Source: Bacteroidetes bacterium CG12_big_fil_rev_8_21_14_0_65_60_17 (GTDB lineage Bacteria > Bacteroidota > Rhodothermia > Rhodothermales > UBA10348). Taken from it: a stretch of 64,000 nt of DNA. The notes under the pieces were generated by a model, which saw only the letters and a list, made by a program, of their open reading frames with translations, had not been told where the DNA came from and made no database searches. The first letter of the stretch is position 1; each line of letters opens with the position of its first letter. Shown here piece after piece: positions 43,663 through 51,512 of the stretch. The position numbers and the translations under genes were made by a program. The stretch is from NCBI GenBank assembly GCA_002787815.1, contig PCUY01000062.1, positions 1 through 64,000 of the forward strand. Reading direction: 5' to 3'.

Positions 43663-45072
43663 TTACCATCCTACGCGTCGTACCGTGGGCTTCGGATCCT
43701 CTTCTTCGACTGGGGAAGAAGGACTGTTTGTGGCACGGCCCCATGCGGAATGGGCATCCAGAATCCGGCCTGATTTTTTTTCTTGAGTAATCGGGTTTCT
43801 GTCCGATACCGTTTGTGAAGGCGCGTCAGGGGCTGGCAAAGCGGCAAGGATCGGCCCGGACGGGACCGATACCGGCGGTGAAGAAAGCCGCTCAAGTCGG
43901 CTTCCGGGGTAGTAGAAGGCCAGGATATCCCGGTGGTCATGTCCCTCGAGGGCACGACCGTGGGCGCCCCACTGGCTGAGGCCTACGCCATGGCCGAAAC
44001 CGCGACCTTCAAGGTGGTAGGATTTTCCCCGGTCATCCAGGGAAAAAAACGTGCTTCGTGCCGATTTCGGGCCGTAGGCATCCGCCAGAAGCGCGCGGAA
44101 TGCCGTGCCGCTCACGACGCGGTCGCCCGAGCCCTTCGCCCGGAGTTCAATCGTACGTACACGTCCGTCCGGGGCTGTATCAAGGACACGTACTTCGTGG
44201 ATCGAAGCACCATAGCGGCGCGAGAGCAGATCGTGCATCACGTTCTTGTCTACGTCGAACTGCCATTCGGAATAGGGCGAGACCGCATCGAATGGATCTT
44301 TGCGAGCCGCGAGGTATGGACGGGAAGGCGTATCCCATACGCTCGTATTGCTGGCCGTGTATCCACCGTTCGATGCCGAGTAAACGGCCTCCACCAATTC
44401 ATTACCGTGCAAAAGTACGTATCCGGCGGTGTCGTTTGCCGCCTTTTGGGCGGCAGGTGTCGTGAATGACAGTCCTCGAAAGACCTGGCTCCGCTCATCG
44501 TCATGCAGCAACTGCCCGGACTCCTGGGTCGCGAGGGCATAGGTCCTGGCGACCACGGCCATGGCACGCGTACCTTCGGTGTCCTTCAGGCCGTACTCGG
44601 CTGAGATGACCGCTGCCACATACTCTTCGAGCGGAACGACGTTCACAATTCGGGGATGACCCGTCTTCGGGTGTAGCAGAAACTCCAGTGTTCCACTGTA
44701 TGTGTTTGCACCTATCTGGAATACGTGTTCCGGCTCCGTGGTCAACGCGAAAGAGTGCCCACGTACCGCGTTGTCGTTCCAGGAGAGTTGGACGCCGCGA
44801 TCGCTTTTTGCGGCAGAAAGCGCTGCTCCCGGGGGAAGAGGGTACGTGCGCTTCGAATCTGTATCGACGAGTATGGCCCCGATCGGAGGAACGCGCACGA
44901 TGGTTTTATCAATTTCCCGGGAGAGGAGCACACGAACGTGCATCCCGGCTACGTCCTGGGCCTGGGCCGGCGTAATCCCGGATCGATCAGAGAAGACGGC
45001 CACAACCAGCAAGAGAAATATGGAGCGGGCCAGGGTGGATGGTGTGGGAGACGTGAAGCGTTGTACGGGCAT
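43663..45072 (-). CDS. SpoIID/LytB-domain protein
   Basis: A 469-aa exported protein (signal-like SIFLLLVVAVFSDRSGITPAQA) with a SpoIID catalytic region at about residues 125-340. NVVPLEEYVAAVISAEYGLKD contains the proposed active Glu (E159); VVARTYALAT, SNGGYTA and the C-terminal GRGFGHGVGLSQWGAHGRA with FYYPGSRL are family marks. SpoIID is a lytic transglycosylase that cleaves peptidoglycan glycans from which peptides have already been removed. The C-terminal 70 residues are low complexity and proline-rich. It faces the GHL10-amidase-AmpG operon, leaving 4 nt between stops. The start at 45072 is consistent with the signal peptide. Confidence 0.87.
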   Translation of the reverse strand: MPVQRFTSPTPSTLARSIFLLLVVAVFSDRSGITPAQAQDVAGMHVRVLLSREIDKTIVRVPPIGAILVDTDSKRTYPLPPGAALSAAKSDRGVQLSWNDNAVRGHSFALTTEPEHVFQIGANTYSGTLEFLLHPKTGHPRIVNVVPLEEYVAAVISAEYGLKDTEGTRAMAVVARTYALATQESGQLLHDDERSQVFRGLSFTTPAAQKAANDTAGYVLLHGNELVEAVYSASNGGYTASNTSVWDTPSRPYLAARKDPFDAVSPYSEWQFDVDKNVMHDLLSRRYGASIHEVRVLDTAPDGRVRTIELRAKGSGDRVVSGTAFRALLADAYGPKSARSTFFSLDDRGKSYHLEGRGFGHGVGLSQWGAHGRALEGHDHRDILAFYYPGSRLERLSSPPVSVPSGPILAALPAPDAPSQTVSDRNPITQEKKSGRILDAHSAWGRATNSPSSPVEEEDPKPTVRRVGW

Positions 45073-45276
45073 AGTGGCGTTCCTGGTTGGTGTCTCCGGT
45101 ATCGACGATCGCCATGTGCAATTTAAGTAATGCCGAATGGCGCCGATCAGGCTTCACCATTCACACGTGAAACGGTACCGTTCGAGGGGCGCTCAGTACC
45201 ACTCACTTTGCACGTCGCTCTTTTTCCGTAACGCTCCGTAACAAATCCTGGTTCTTGTTCATCCTATTGACGGGTG
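45073..45276. other. Intergenic region upstream of the SpoIID gene
   Basis: No open frame of coding character. It must hold the promoter for the minus-strand SpoIID gene and the beginning of the structured RNA candidate. I see no clear TAnnTTTG promoter element or ribosome-binding site other than weak purine stretches. Confidence 0.4.
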
Positions 45277-45369
45277 AGCTACTGTGGCATCTCTGAGAAG
45301 GGTGAACCACAACGGTAGCTGCAAAGAGACCTCCGGTGAAGTGGGTGCACCGGGGGTCTCGTTTTTTTT
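45277..45369 (+). ncRNA. Structured RNA candidate ending in a strong terminator
   Basis: Two hairpins in a row: AGCTACTGTGG (45277-45287) with CCACAACGGTAGCT (45307-45320) around a 19-base loop. Then GAGACCTCCGGTG (45326-45338) with CACCGGGGGTCTC (45348-45360), directly followed by eight Ts (45362-45369) on the plus strand. No plus-strand gene lies upstream, so the T-run marks the end of a short plus-strand transcript, or else this is a bidirectional terminator for accD on the minus strand (which has only TTT there). I checked it by eye against SRP RNA and TPP riboswitch consensus and found no match. Confidence 0.45.
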
Positions 45370-45399
45370 GTGCGTTGCGAACAGGCTCTGGCCTTGGTA

Positions 45400-46245
45400 T
45401 CAGCTCAGCACCATGTCAAGAAGGTGGCCCAACTCATCCTTGAGAGAGCGACGATCCACAATCCGGTCAATGAACCCTTTTTCGACCAGAAATTCGGAAG
45501 TCTGAAAGCCTGACGGCAGGTCCTGCCCCATGGTCTCACGTATGACCCGGGGGCCCGCGAACCCGATGAGAGCACCGGGTTCCGCCAGGTGGAGGTCGCC
45601 GAGCATCGCGAAAGATGCGGTTACACCACCAGTTGTCGGGTTCGTGAGCAATACCAGGAAGGGCAGACCTGCGTCGTCAAGTTTTGCCAGGTGGGCGCTT
45701 GTTTTGGCCATCTGCATGAGGGAGAGTGCTCCCTCCATCATGCGAGCGCCTCCGCTCTGACTGATGACCAGCACAGGCCAGTTGTTTTCATAACCCCGTT
45801 TGATGGACCGGGCAATGACTTCGCCAACAACGGAGCCCATACTGCCCCCGATGAACCCGAAGTCCATGGCCGCAACGGACGTATGGTGACCATTTATTTT
45901 GCCTGCCGCTGCACGCGCGGCATCGGTCAGTCCCGTCTTGGCACGTGTCTGCTCCAGGCGATCTGCATACTTCTTCCTGTCGGCGAACCCGAGCGGATCG
46001 GTTGGTGTCAGGTTCTGGTCGAAGAGTTCATATTCTTTCTCGTCGAAGAGCAGGTCGAAGTACCCGATACTGGACATCTTGAAGTGATAATTGCACTTGG
46101 GACATACCAGGAGATTTCGTTCGATTTCGCGTCTGTTCACCGTGTCGGAGCACCCCGTGCATTTGACCCATTGGCCGTCGGGGACTTCGATCTGCTGGCT
46201 GGTTTTGGTCTTGATACCAGCCGATTTTCGCATGAACCAGGACAT
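45400..46245 (-). CDS. accD: Acetyl-CoA carboxylase carboxyltransferase subunit beta
   Basis: This 281-aa subunit transfers carboxyl from biotin to acetyl-CoA in malonyl-CoA synthesis, with AccA. The N-terminal zinc ribbon is CTGC ... CPKC at residues 29-51. The crotonase-like core has AMDFGFIGGSMGSVVGEVIARS, ISQSGGARMMEGALSLMQMAK and NPTTGGVTASFAMLGD; AEPGALIGFAGPRVI then forms the binding site. Complete. Separated from tsaB by 24 nt, so likely the second gene of tsaB-accD on the minus strand. Confidence 0.96.
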   Translation of the reverse strand: MSWFMRKSAGIKTKTSQQIEVPDGQWVKCTGCSDTVNRREIERNLLVCPKCNYHFKMSSIGYFDLLFDEKEYELFDQNLTPTDPLGFADRKKYADRLEQTRAKTGLTDAARAAAGKINGHHTSVAAMDFGFIGGSMGSVVGEVIARSIKRGYENNWPVLVISQSGGARMMEGALSLMQMAKTSAHLAKLDDAGLPFLVLLTNPTTGGVTASFAMLGDLHLAEPGALIGFAGPRVIRETMGQDLPSGFQTSEFLVEKGFIDRIVDRRSLKDELGHLLDMVLS

Positions 46246-46269
46246 AGAACCTCGTGAGTGATCGTGTTG

Positions 46270-46968
46270 TCAGGACCCGCCGGAGGGCAACCGGTCAAAA
46301 ATACTGCCGCGGCGAGGTTTTGCTGCCACTTCCTTCAGATAATACGGTTCAAACGTGGCTGCGTCCGCTTGAAGGTAAGCATCGGGGTGCTCATGCACGA
46401 GTCGAGCGGCCCACGTGGCACTGGCCTGGACGTCTGTTTCATGTGGCGTAGAGGAACAGGGAAGTCTGGACAACCAGGCGGAAATATCCGACTCCGGGAC
46501 CACGGTATCGGGCACGATGGCCTGCGGTTGAGGCCGAACGGGGAATTCAGGTCCAGCAGGCACCATGCGATACGCCCCCATATACCACTCACCCTCCCGC
46601 GCCCGGAATCGAGGTACTATTGTGACAGGCGCCATTCCAGGATCATGCCCTGCCAACTCTTCGTGCCAGGAGACAAATGCCATGACTTCCAGCGTGGAGA
46701 CCGCATAGAGGGACGCACCCAGTGCAAGGCACAGACCTTTTGCCGAGGCAAGGCCGATCCTCAGCCCGGTATACGAACCAGGCCCGGCGAGCACAACAAT
46801 GCCCTCCACGGGCCCCTCTCCCGCAGAACCGAGTAAATCGGCCACGAAGGGGGCCACCAGCCGGGCATGGGATCGGGGCTCGTGCGAAATGTGCTCTTTG
46901 ATGCCGGCGCCGTCAAAAAGCGCGACGGAGCAGGTCTCCCTTGATGTGTCGATAGATAGCAGCTTCAT
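46270..46968 (-). CDS. tsaB: tRNA t6A synthesis protein TsaB
   Basis: A 232-aa ASKHA-fold subunit that partners TsaD and TsaE in transferring threonylcarbamoyl to A37 of tRNAs decoding ANN codons. LLSIDTSRETCSVALFD opens the fold, and VLAGPGSYTGLRIGLASAKGLCLALG is the diagnostic block, followed by VVPESD and AAATFEPYYLKEVAAK. Start at ATG 46968; a further in-frame start to 46989 adds only MRIRLRL. Encoded just upstream of accD; the first-step enzyme Sua5 is at 34476. Confidence 0.93.
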   Translation of the reverse strand: MKLLSIDTSRETCSVALFDGAGIKEHISHEPRSHARLVAPFVADLLGSAGEGPVEGIVVLAGPGSYTGLRIGLASAKGLCLALGASLYAVSTLEVMAFVSWHEELAGHDPGMAPVTIVPRFRAREGEWYMGAYRMVPAGPEFPVRPQPQAIVPDTVVPESDISAWLSRLPCSSTPHETDVQASATWAARLVHEHPDAYLQADAATFEPYYLKEVAAKPRRGSIFDRLPSGGS

Positions 46969-47120
46969 GAGCCGTAACCGAATCCGCACTGGTCCCGTGG
47001 GGTTCCCGAGTCGGAGAAACCCCTACAATGCTGGATGGACGAGCCGGAGTTGACTTAATGAAGGGTGCGCGTATTTTATCAGCCCGTAAACCGGATCGCC
47101 AACCAGACCGTCAGGTGATT

Positions 47121-49238
47121 ATGAAAGTATATGATGCAGATCACATCAGAAACGTGGCCCTCGTGGGGCACCAGGGCAGTGGAAAAACCATGCTGGCTGA
47201 ATCCATGCTGTATGCTGCAGGTGGCCTGAAGCGCATGGGCAGTATAGAGGAAGGGACCACGATCAGCGATTACCACGCCAGTGAAAAGGAGCGCGGGATG
47301 TCGGTATTCGCATCGCTCCTGCACGTTGAGTATCTGGGCAAGAAAATCAATGTGATGGATACGCCAGGTTATCCGGATTTCGTGAGTGAAGTTGCAGCTT
47401 CGTTGCATGTCACGGATTCGGCCCTTTTTGTCATCAACGCAGGGGAAGGTGTACAGGTAGGTACCGAACTGGCGTGGCGTTCGGCCGTGCGGCAGAATAC
47501 GCCCTCCATGTTCGTCATCAATCACCTGGACAAGTCCGACTCGAATTTCAGGGACGTCATTGCTCAGATAAAAGATCGATTCGGGCGCGGTGCTACCGTT
47601 GTGCAGATTCCTGGTGGATCCGGCAGTCGCTCCATCATTGATGTGCTTGTCATGAAGCAGATCACATTCGATGACCACGGCCGGATGACCCTTTCCGGGA
47701 TCGACGCCGCGTTTGTCGATGAGGCGCAGCAGCTCCACAATGAACTGGTCGAAAACATTGCTGAGAATGATGAGAGTCTGATGGATCTGTATTTCGAAAA
47801 GGGTACGTTGACCGAAGACGAAATGAGGGCCGGTTTACGCGAAGCCATGATTCGGCACCAGTTGTTTCCGATCTTCCTGACGAGCGCGACGAAGAACATT
47901 GGTGTTTCGCGCCTGATGGAATTCGTCGGAAACGTATGCCCGACGCCCAATCAGATGCCGCCTGCACCGTTGGTCAACGGCGGGGCCATTGCGCCAGACT
48001 CGGGGGCGGAGCCTGTTGCACTCATTTACCACACGACGTCGGAAGCCCACGTCGGTGATTATTCGTTCTTCCGGATATACTCGGGAACGCTCGATACAGG
48101 CATGGACCTGGTAAATGCCGAGACCGGTGTGACCGAGCGCCTCGGACAGATTTTTACGATCAACGGACATGATCGTGATCCGGTCGGAAAGATGTACGCG
48201 GGGGATCTTGGAGCACTCGTGAAGCTCAAGAATACGCATACCAACAACACATTGCACCTGAAGGGAAGCAAGGCCGTGGTTGAGCCCTTCGAGGTACCAT
48301 CTCCCCGGTACTCTGTCGCTGTCGTCTCGGTACGCGATGGAGAGGAGGACAAGCTGGCAGCCGGGTTGCACCAGTTGCACGAAGAAGATCCTTCGCTGCA
48401 GATAACCCATGACCAGCTGCTCAGTCAGATCGTTTTGAGTGGTCAGGGAGAAATGCACCTCGAAATCGCAAAATACAGACTCAAAAACAGGTTCGGGGTC
48501 GACGTCGAGTTTATAAAGCCCAAGGTAGCATACCGGGAAACCATCCAGATGCAGGCCCGGGCAAAATATCGTCACAAGAAGCAGACGGGAGGTGCCGGTC
48601 AATTTGCGGATATATCCATGCTGATTGAGCCGCTCAATGGCGAATTCGTGCCGCCGGACGATATCAAGGTTCGAGGCGAACACACCGAAACTACCGCCTG
48701 GGGGTCTACCATTCATTTTGTAGATGCGATCGTGGGTGGCGTGATTGACATGCGCCGCTTTTTCGGAGCCATACAGAAAGGGGTGCTGGAGGTGTGTCAG
48801 CACGGCCCCGTGGCAGGGTATCCCGTCGGCGATGTCCGCGTCGTCATCTATGATGGGGGCATGCATCCTGTCGATTCAAACGAGGCGGCATTCAAGTCGG
48901 CGGCACGGGCATGTTTTCGGGACGCGTTCCGACAGGCAAAGGCCGTCATGCTGGAGCCGGTGCATCATCTGGAAGTCCTGATCCCCGATTCTTATACGGG
49001 TGATATAATGGGAGACCTCAATACACGACGAGCGCGTATCCAGGGCATTGAGTCCGAAGGCCCGTTCCAGAAAGTTGTTGCCGATGCCCCGGAAGCGGAG
49101 CTCCACCGGTACTCCACGTCTCTGCGGTCCATGACCCAGGGTAGGGGGCTGCATCGATCCGAGTTTGCTGGTTACGAACCCATGCCCAGGCATGTACAGG
49201 ATGAGATTGCATCGGCCGCTGTACACGATGAAGAGTAG
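47121..49238 (+). CDS. Elongation factor G paralogue (EF-G2-like)
   Basis: A 705-aa translational GTPase-fold protein distinct from main EF-G. G1 is GHQGSGKT (16-23) and G3 is DTPGYPDF (80-87), but the G4 site reads NHLD (134-137) where NKxD is standard. Domains II-V follow: HTTSEAHVGDYSFFRIYSG, SPRYSVAVVS, LSGQGEMHLEIAKYRLKNRFGV, KQTGGAGQFADISM and the C-terminal VLIPDSYTGDIMGDLNTRR. Paralogues in Bacteroides have been reported to support translation under starvation with reduced or absent GTP use (from memory). ATG 47121 follows CAGGTGATT; the upstream frame is not conserved. Amidase follows 8 nt later. Confidence 0.85.
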   Translation: MKVYDADHIRNVALVGHQGSGKTMLAESMLYAAGGLKRMGSIEEGTTISDYHASEKERGMSVFASLLHVEYLGKKINVMDTPGYPDFVSEVAASLHVTDSALFVINAGEGVQVGTELAWRSAVRQNTPSMFVINHLDKSDSNFRDVIAQIKDRFGRGATVVQIPGGSGSRSIIDVLVMKQITFDDHGRMTLSGIDAAFVDEAQQLHNELVENIAENDESLMDLYFEKGTLTEDEMRAGLREAMIRHQLFPIFLTSATKNIGVSRLMEFVGNVCPTPNQMPPAPLVNGGAIAPDSGAEPVALIYHTTSEAHVGDYSFFRIYSGTLDTGMDLVNAETGVTERLGQIFTINGHDRDPVGKMYAGDLGALVKLKNTHTNNTLHLKGSKAVVEPFEVPSPRYSVAVVSVRDGEEDKLAAGLHQLHEEDPSLQITHDQLLSQIVLSGQGEMHLEIAKYRLKNRFGVDVEFIKPKVAYRETIQMQARAKYRHKKQTGGAGQFADISMLIEPLNGEFVPPDDIKVRGEHTETTAWGSTIHFVDAIVGGVIDMRRFFGAIQKGVLEVCQHGPVAGYPVGDVRVVIYDGGMHPVDSNEAAFKSAARACFRDAFRQAKAVMLEPVHHLEVLIPDSYTGDIMGDLNTRRARIQGIESEGPFQKVVADAPEAELHRYSTSLRSMTQGRGLHRSEFAGYEPMPRHVQDEIASAAVHDEE

Positions 49239-49246
49239 GCCGCCCG

Positions 49247-50263
49247 GTGTCGCGTAAGGAAATTCTCCGTGGCGTCTACGAGGAGAACAGACGCATTGCG
49301 GAAAGCGGAGACCGGAAATCGACAGCGGGGGACAGTCGCAGATTCGGGCCGGGAACGCTGGTGGTCGCAGCTGTTCTCCTGGCGGCGGTCGGCGTCGTGT
49401 TGTGGGACAATACGTCCCGCCACGACGGAACGGAATCCAGTTCGTCGTCAACGTCGCCTGACGCCCGGTTTGAAATGGCCATTCCGGACGACCCGGGGCT
49501 GCGTGCGTTGGAATTACCGGAAGGCATGTCACTCGAGCAGTTGACCAGTTCGGCCGTTCCCATTGCTGATCTGTTTGATCTTGGTGTACGTACCATTATT
49601 ATCGACGCCGGACATGGTGGGGTGGACAGTGGGGCCAGGTCCCGCATTGGACTCCAGGAGAAAGACATCACGCTCGATGTCGCGAAAAGGCTGTCAAGGC
49701 GTCTTGAGCGCTACGGCGTTTATGACGTTCTGATGACGCGGGAGGCGGACTCGTCATTGACTCTTCGTCAACGCGTCGATTTTTCGAACAGCCAGGGAGC
49801 CGACATATTCGTGTCCATCCACGTCAACTGGTTCCCATCGGATTCGGTCTATGCACTCGAGACGTACTATTTCGGTGGACAAGCCGATGCCGTCGCCCTG
49901 AGACTGGCTGAACGCGAGAACCGGAACTCGGATTACACCGTGGCTGAATTCAATCGTCTCATGTCACGGATGTCAGACCGGATGAAAGGAGAGGAGTCAC
50001 GACGTCTTGCCCTGGCTGTACAACGAAGCATGATTCGCAATACCCGCCGCGAGACGGGGCCGGTGGAAAATTGGGGGATCAAATCAGGTCCTTTCGTAGT
50101 GCTTGTTGGAACGGACGCCCCTGGCATCCTAGCTGAAATTGGTGTAATTAGTAATGGGCCTGAAGCGGAGCGTCTTGCGACGGTCGAATACCGGGAACGG
50201 TTGGCCCTCTACCTCGAAGAAGGGATTATCAATTATTTGAATCAAATGGCATCCAACGAGTAA
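49247..50263 (+). CDS. N-acetylmuramoyl-L-alanine amidase (Amidase_3), membrane-anchored
   Basis: A 338-aa zinc amidase with one membrane helix near residues 36-53 after a basic N-terminus. TIIIDAGHGGVDSGARS carries the first Zn His (H123), LQEKDIT the Glu (E138), FVSIHVNWFPSD the second His (H192), and ILAEIGVISNGPEAE the catalytic Glu (E297). AmiC-like enzymes separate daughter cells by splitting septal peptidoglycan. No SPOR or AMIN domain is present. The GTG at 49247 is the only start before the membrane helix. It precedes the MamK-like actin gene by 2 nt, so the two are almost certainly cotranscribed. Confidence 0.92.
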   Translation: MSRKEILRGVYEENRRIAESGDRKSTAGDSRRFGPGTLVVAAVLLAAVGVVLWDNTSRHDGTESSSSSTSPDARFEMAIPDDPGLRALELPEGMSLEQLTSSAVPIADLFDLGVRTIIIDAGHGGVDSGARSRIGLQEKDITLDVAKRLSRRLERYGVYDVLMTREADSSLTLRQRVDFSNSQGADIFVSIHVNWFPSDSVYALETYYFGGQADAVALRLAERENRNSDYTVAEFNRLMSRMSDRMKGEESRRLALAVQRSMIRNTRRETGPVENWGIKSGPFVVLVGTDAPGILAEIGVISNGPEAERLATVEYRERLALYLEEGIINYLNQMASNE

Positions 50264-50265
50264 TT

Positions 50266-51306
50266 ATGGCTGCAGAAAAAAAGACTACTAAAAAGAAGGC
50301 ATTGTCCAATGTCCTGTATATCGGGATGGATCTGGGTACGTCCCGAAGTGCCGTGGTAGCCAGCAATGGCAAGCGGGACTGGGTCCACAGCTATGTGGGA
50401 TGGCCCAAGGATTTTGTTGCCCGTAAGCATTTGGGAAAGGATGTATTGTTCGGAGAGGAGGCGTTGGACAATCGGTTGTCCGTACACCTTTCCAGACCGC
50501 TCGAACAGGGGGTTATCCGGGATGGTACTGTTCGGGACGAGGATGCTGTCCGGGAATTGGTGCATTATCTGATCGAGGCGGCAGCTCCCGGCGATTCGAC
50601 TGAAGTGTATGCGGCCGTGGGTGTGCCCGCTGAAGCGCTTCGCGTCAACAAAATGGCCATCAGGGATGCCGTCAAAGAATATGCGGACAGGTTGATGGTC
50701 GTCTCGGAACCGTTTGCCATCGCGTATGGCATTGGCATTCTGAACAATGCGCTTGTGATTGACATCGGGGCGGGGACCATGGATTTCTGCATAATGCATG
50801 GCACCATGCCAACGGAGGAAGATCAGCGCACACTGACCGTGGCTGGCGACTATATTGACAGGCACCTGCTCGATGTACTGTCGGAAAAGTATCCAAACGC
50901 CCGTTTTTCTGAACCCCTCATTCGCCAGGCAAAAGAGCAGGGAGCCTTTGTAGGGAGTGGTAAAAACAGGGTCAAGGTCAAAGTACCTGTGGACGGGGTG
51001 ACGACTGAGCTCGACATTACACCCGAAATGCAGCGGGTCTGCGCAAGTATCGTACCCGTCATAACGGAAGCCATGATGGACTTGATATCAGAATACGAAC
51101 CTGATTTTCAGGATGAAGTAAAACAGAATATCTATCTGGCAGGCGGGGGAAGTCAGATCCATGGATTGGACAAAGCACTTGTCGATGCGCTCAAGGACCA
51201 TGGGTCGTTGAACGTGAAAGTAATCGATGATCCGCTCTACGCCGGTGCAGAAGGTGCCCTGGCTCTGGCCCAGGACATGCCGGACGAATATTGGGAAGAC
51301 ATGTGA
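50266..51306 (+). CDS. MamK-like bacterial actin
   Basis: A 346-aa actin-fold ATPase. YIGMDLGTSRSAVVAS is phosphate-1, ALVIDIGAGTMDFCIMHGT phosphate-2, and NIYLAGGGSQIHGLDKAL the adenosine motif. Several blocks follow MamK as I recall it: VVGYPKD-like YVGWPKDFVARK, VSEPFAIAYGIG, LTVAGDYIDRHLLD and the C-terminal DEYW end (MamK ends with QYW). It is distinct from MreB by the absence of the MreB GxDxG-type regions. MamK forms filaments that position magnetosomes; here no other magnetosome gene is present. It could organise the amidase or another membrane complex. ATG 50266 starts a lysine-rich leader (KKTTKKK). Confidence 0.82.
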   Translation: MAAEKKTTKKKALSNVLYIGMDLGTSRSAVVASNGKRDWVHSYVGWPKDFVARKHLGKDVLFGEEALDNRLSVHLSRPLEQGVIRDGTVRDEDAVRELVHYLIEAAAPGDSTEVYAAVGVPAEALRVNKMAIRDAVKEYADRLMVVSEPFAIAYGIGILNNALVIDIGAGTMDFCIMHGTMPTEEDQRTLTVAGDYIDRHLLDVLSEKYPNARFSEPLIRQAKEQGAFVGSGKNRVKVKVPVDGVTTELDITPEMQRVCASIVPVITEAMMDLISEYEPDFQDEVKQNIYLAGGGSQIHGLDKALVDALKDHGSLNVKVIDDPLYAGAEGALALAQDMPDEYWEDM

Positions 51307-51322
51307 CGTAGCCATTGAACAG

Positions 51323-51357
51323 ACAAAGCCCCGCTGGGTATTCCAACGGGGCTTTGT
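51323..51357. terminator. Bidirectional terminator hairpin after the actin gene
   Basis: ACAAAGCCCCG (51323-51333) and CGGGGCTTTGT (51347-51357) pair into an 11-bp stem with a short loop. It lies between the plus-strand actin gene and the minus-strand tRNA-Met and can serve both; T-runs are short on each side. Confidence 0.65.
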
Positions 51358-51430
51358 GGCGCGGGAGAGACTTGAACTCTCGACCTCCGGGTTATGAATC
51401 CGACGCTCTAACCACCTGAGCTACCGCGCC
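51357..51430 (-). tRNA. tRNA with CAU anticodon (tRNA-Met, possibly tRNA-Ile2)
   Basis: The minus strand gives a cloverleaf. Acceptor GGCGCGG/CCGCGCC with discriminator A, D arm GCTC/GAGC, anticodon loop TTCATAA with CAU. The top pair of the anticodon stem is an A-C mismatch. The T arm is GAGAG-TTCAAGT-CTCTC. G1-C72 pairing excludes the initiator. It is elongator Met by default; a lysidine-modified Ile2 species (tilS is at 27211) cannot be excluded without a comparison. Confidence 0.9.
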
Positions 51431-51512
51431 TGATGTGGGCCGAAAATACGATGGCAGGGATCGCGGATCAACGCCCCATGGGGATCGGGGTTCTTTCTTC
51501 ATTACAGTTTAT

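Noticed and set aside
45277-45369. SRP RNA, TPP riboswitch or another known RNA
   Set aside because: The SRP GGTCAGG/GGAAGGAAGCAGCC signature and the TPP core are absent; only a CTGAGA fragment is shared with TPP and the rest does not fit.
49247-51306. Part of a magnetosome island
   Set aside because: No mamA, mamB, mamI, mamL, mamE or mamM-like gene lies nearby; only the actin resembles one component.
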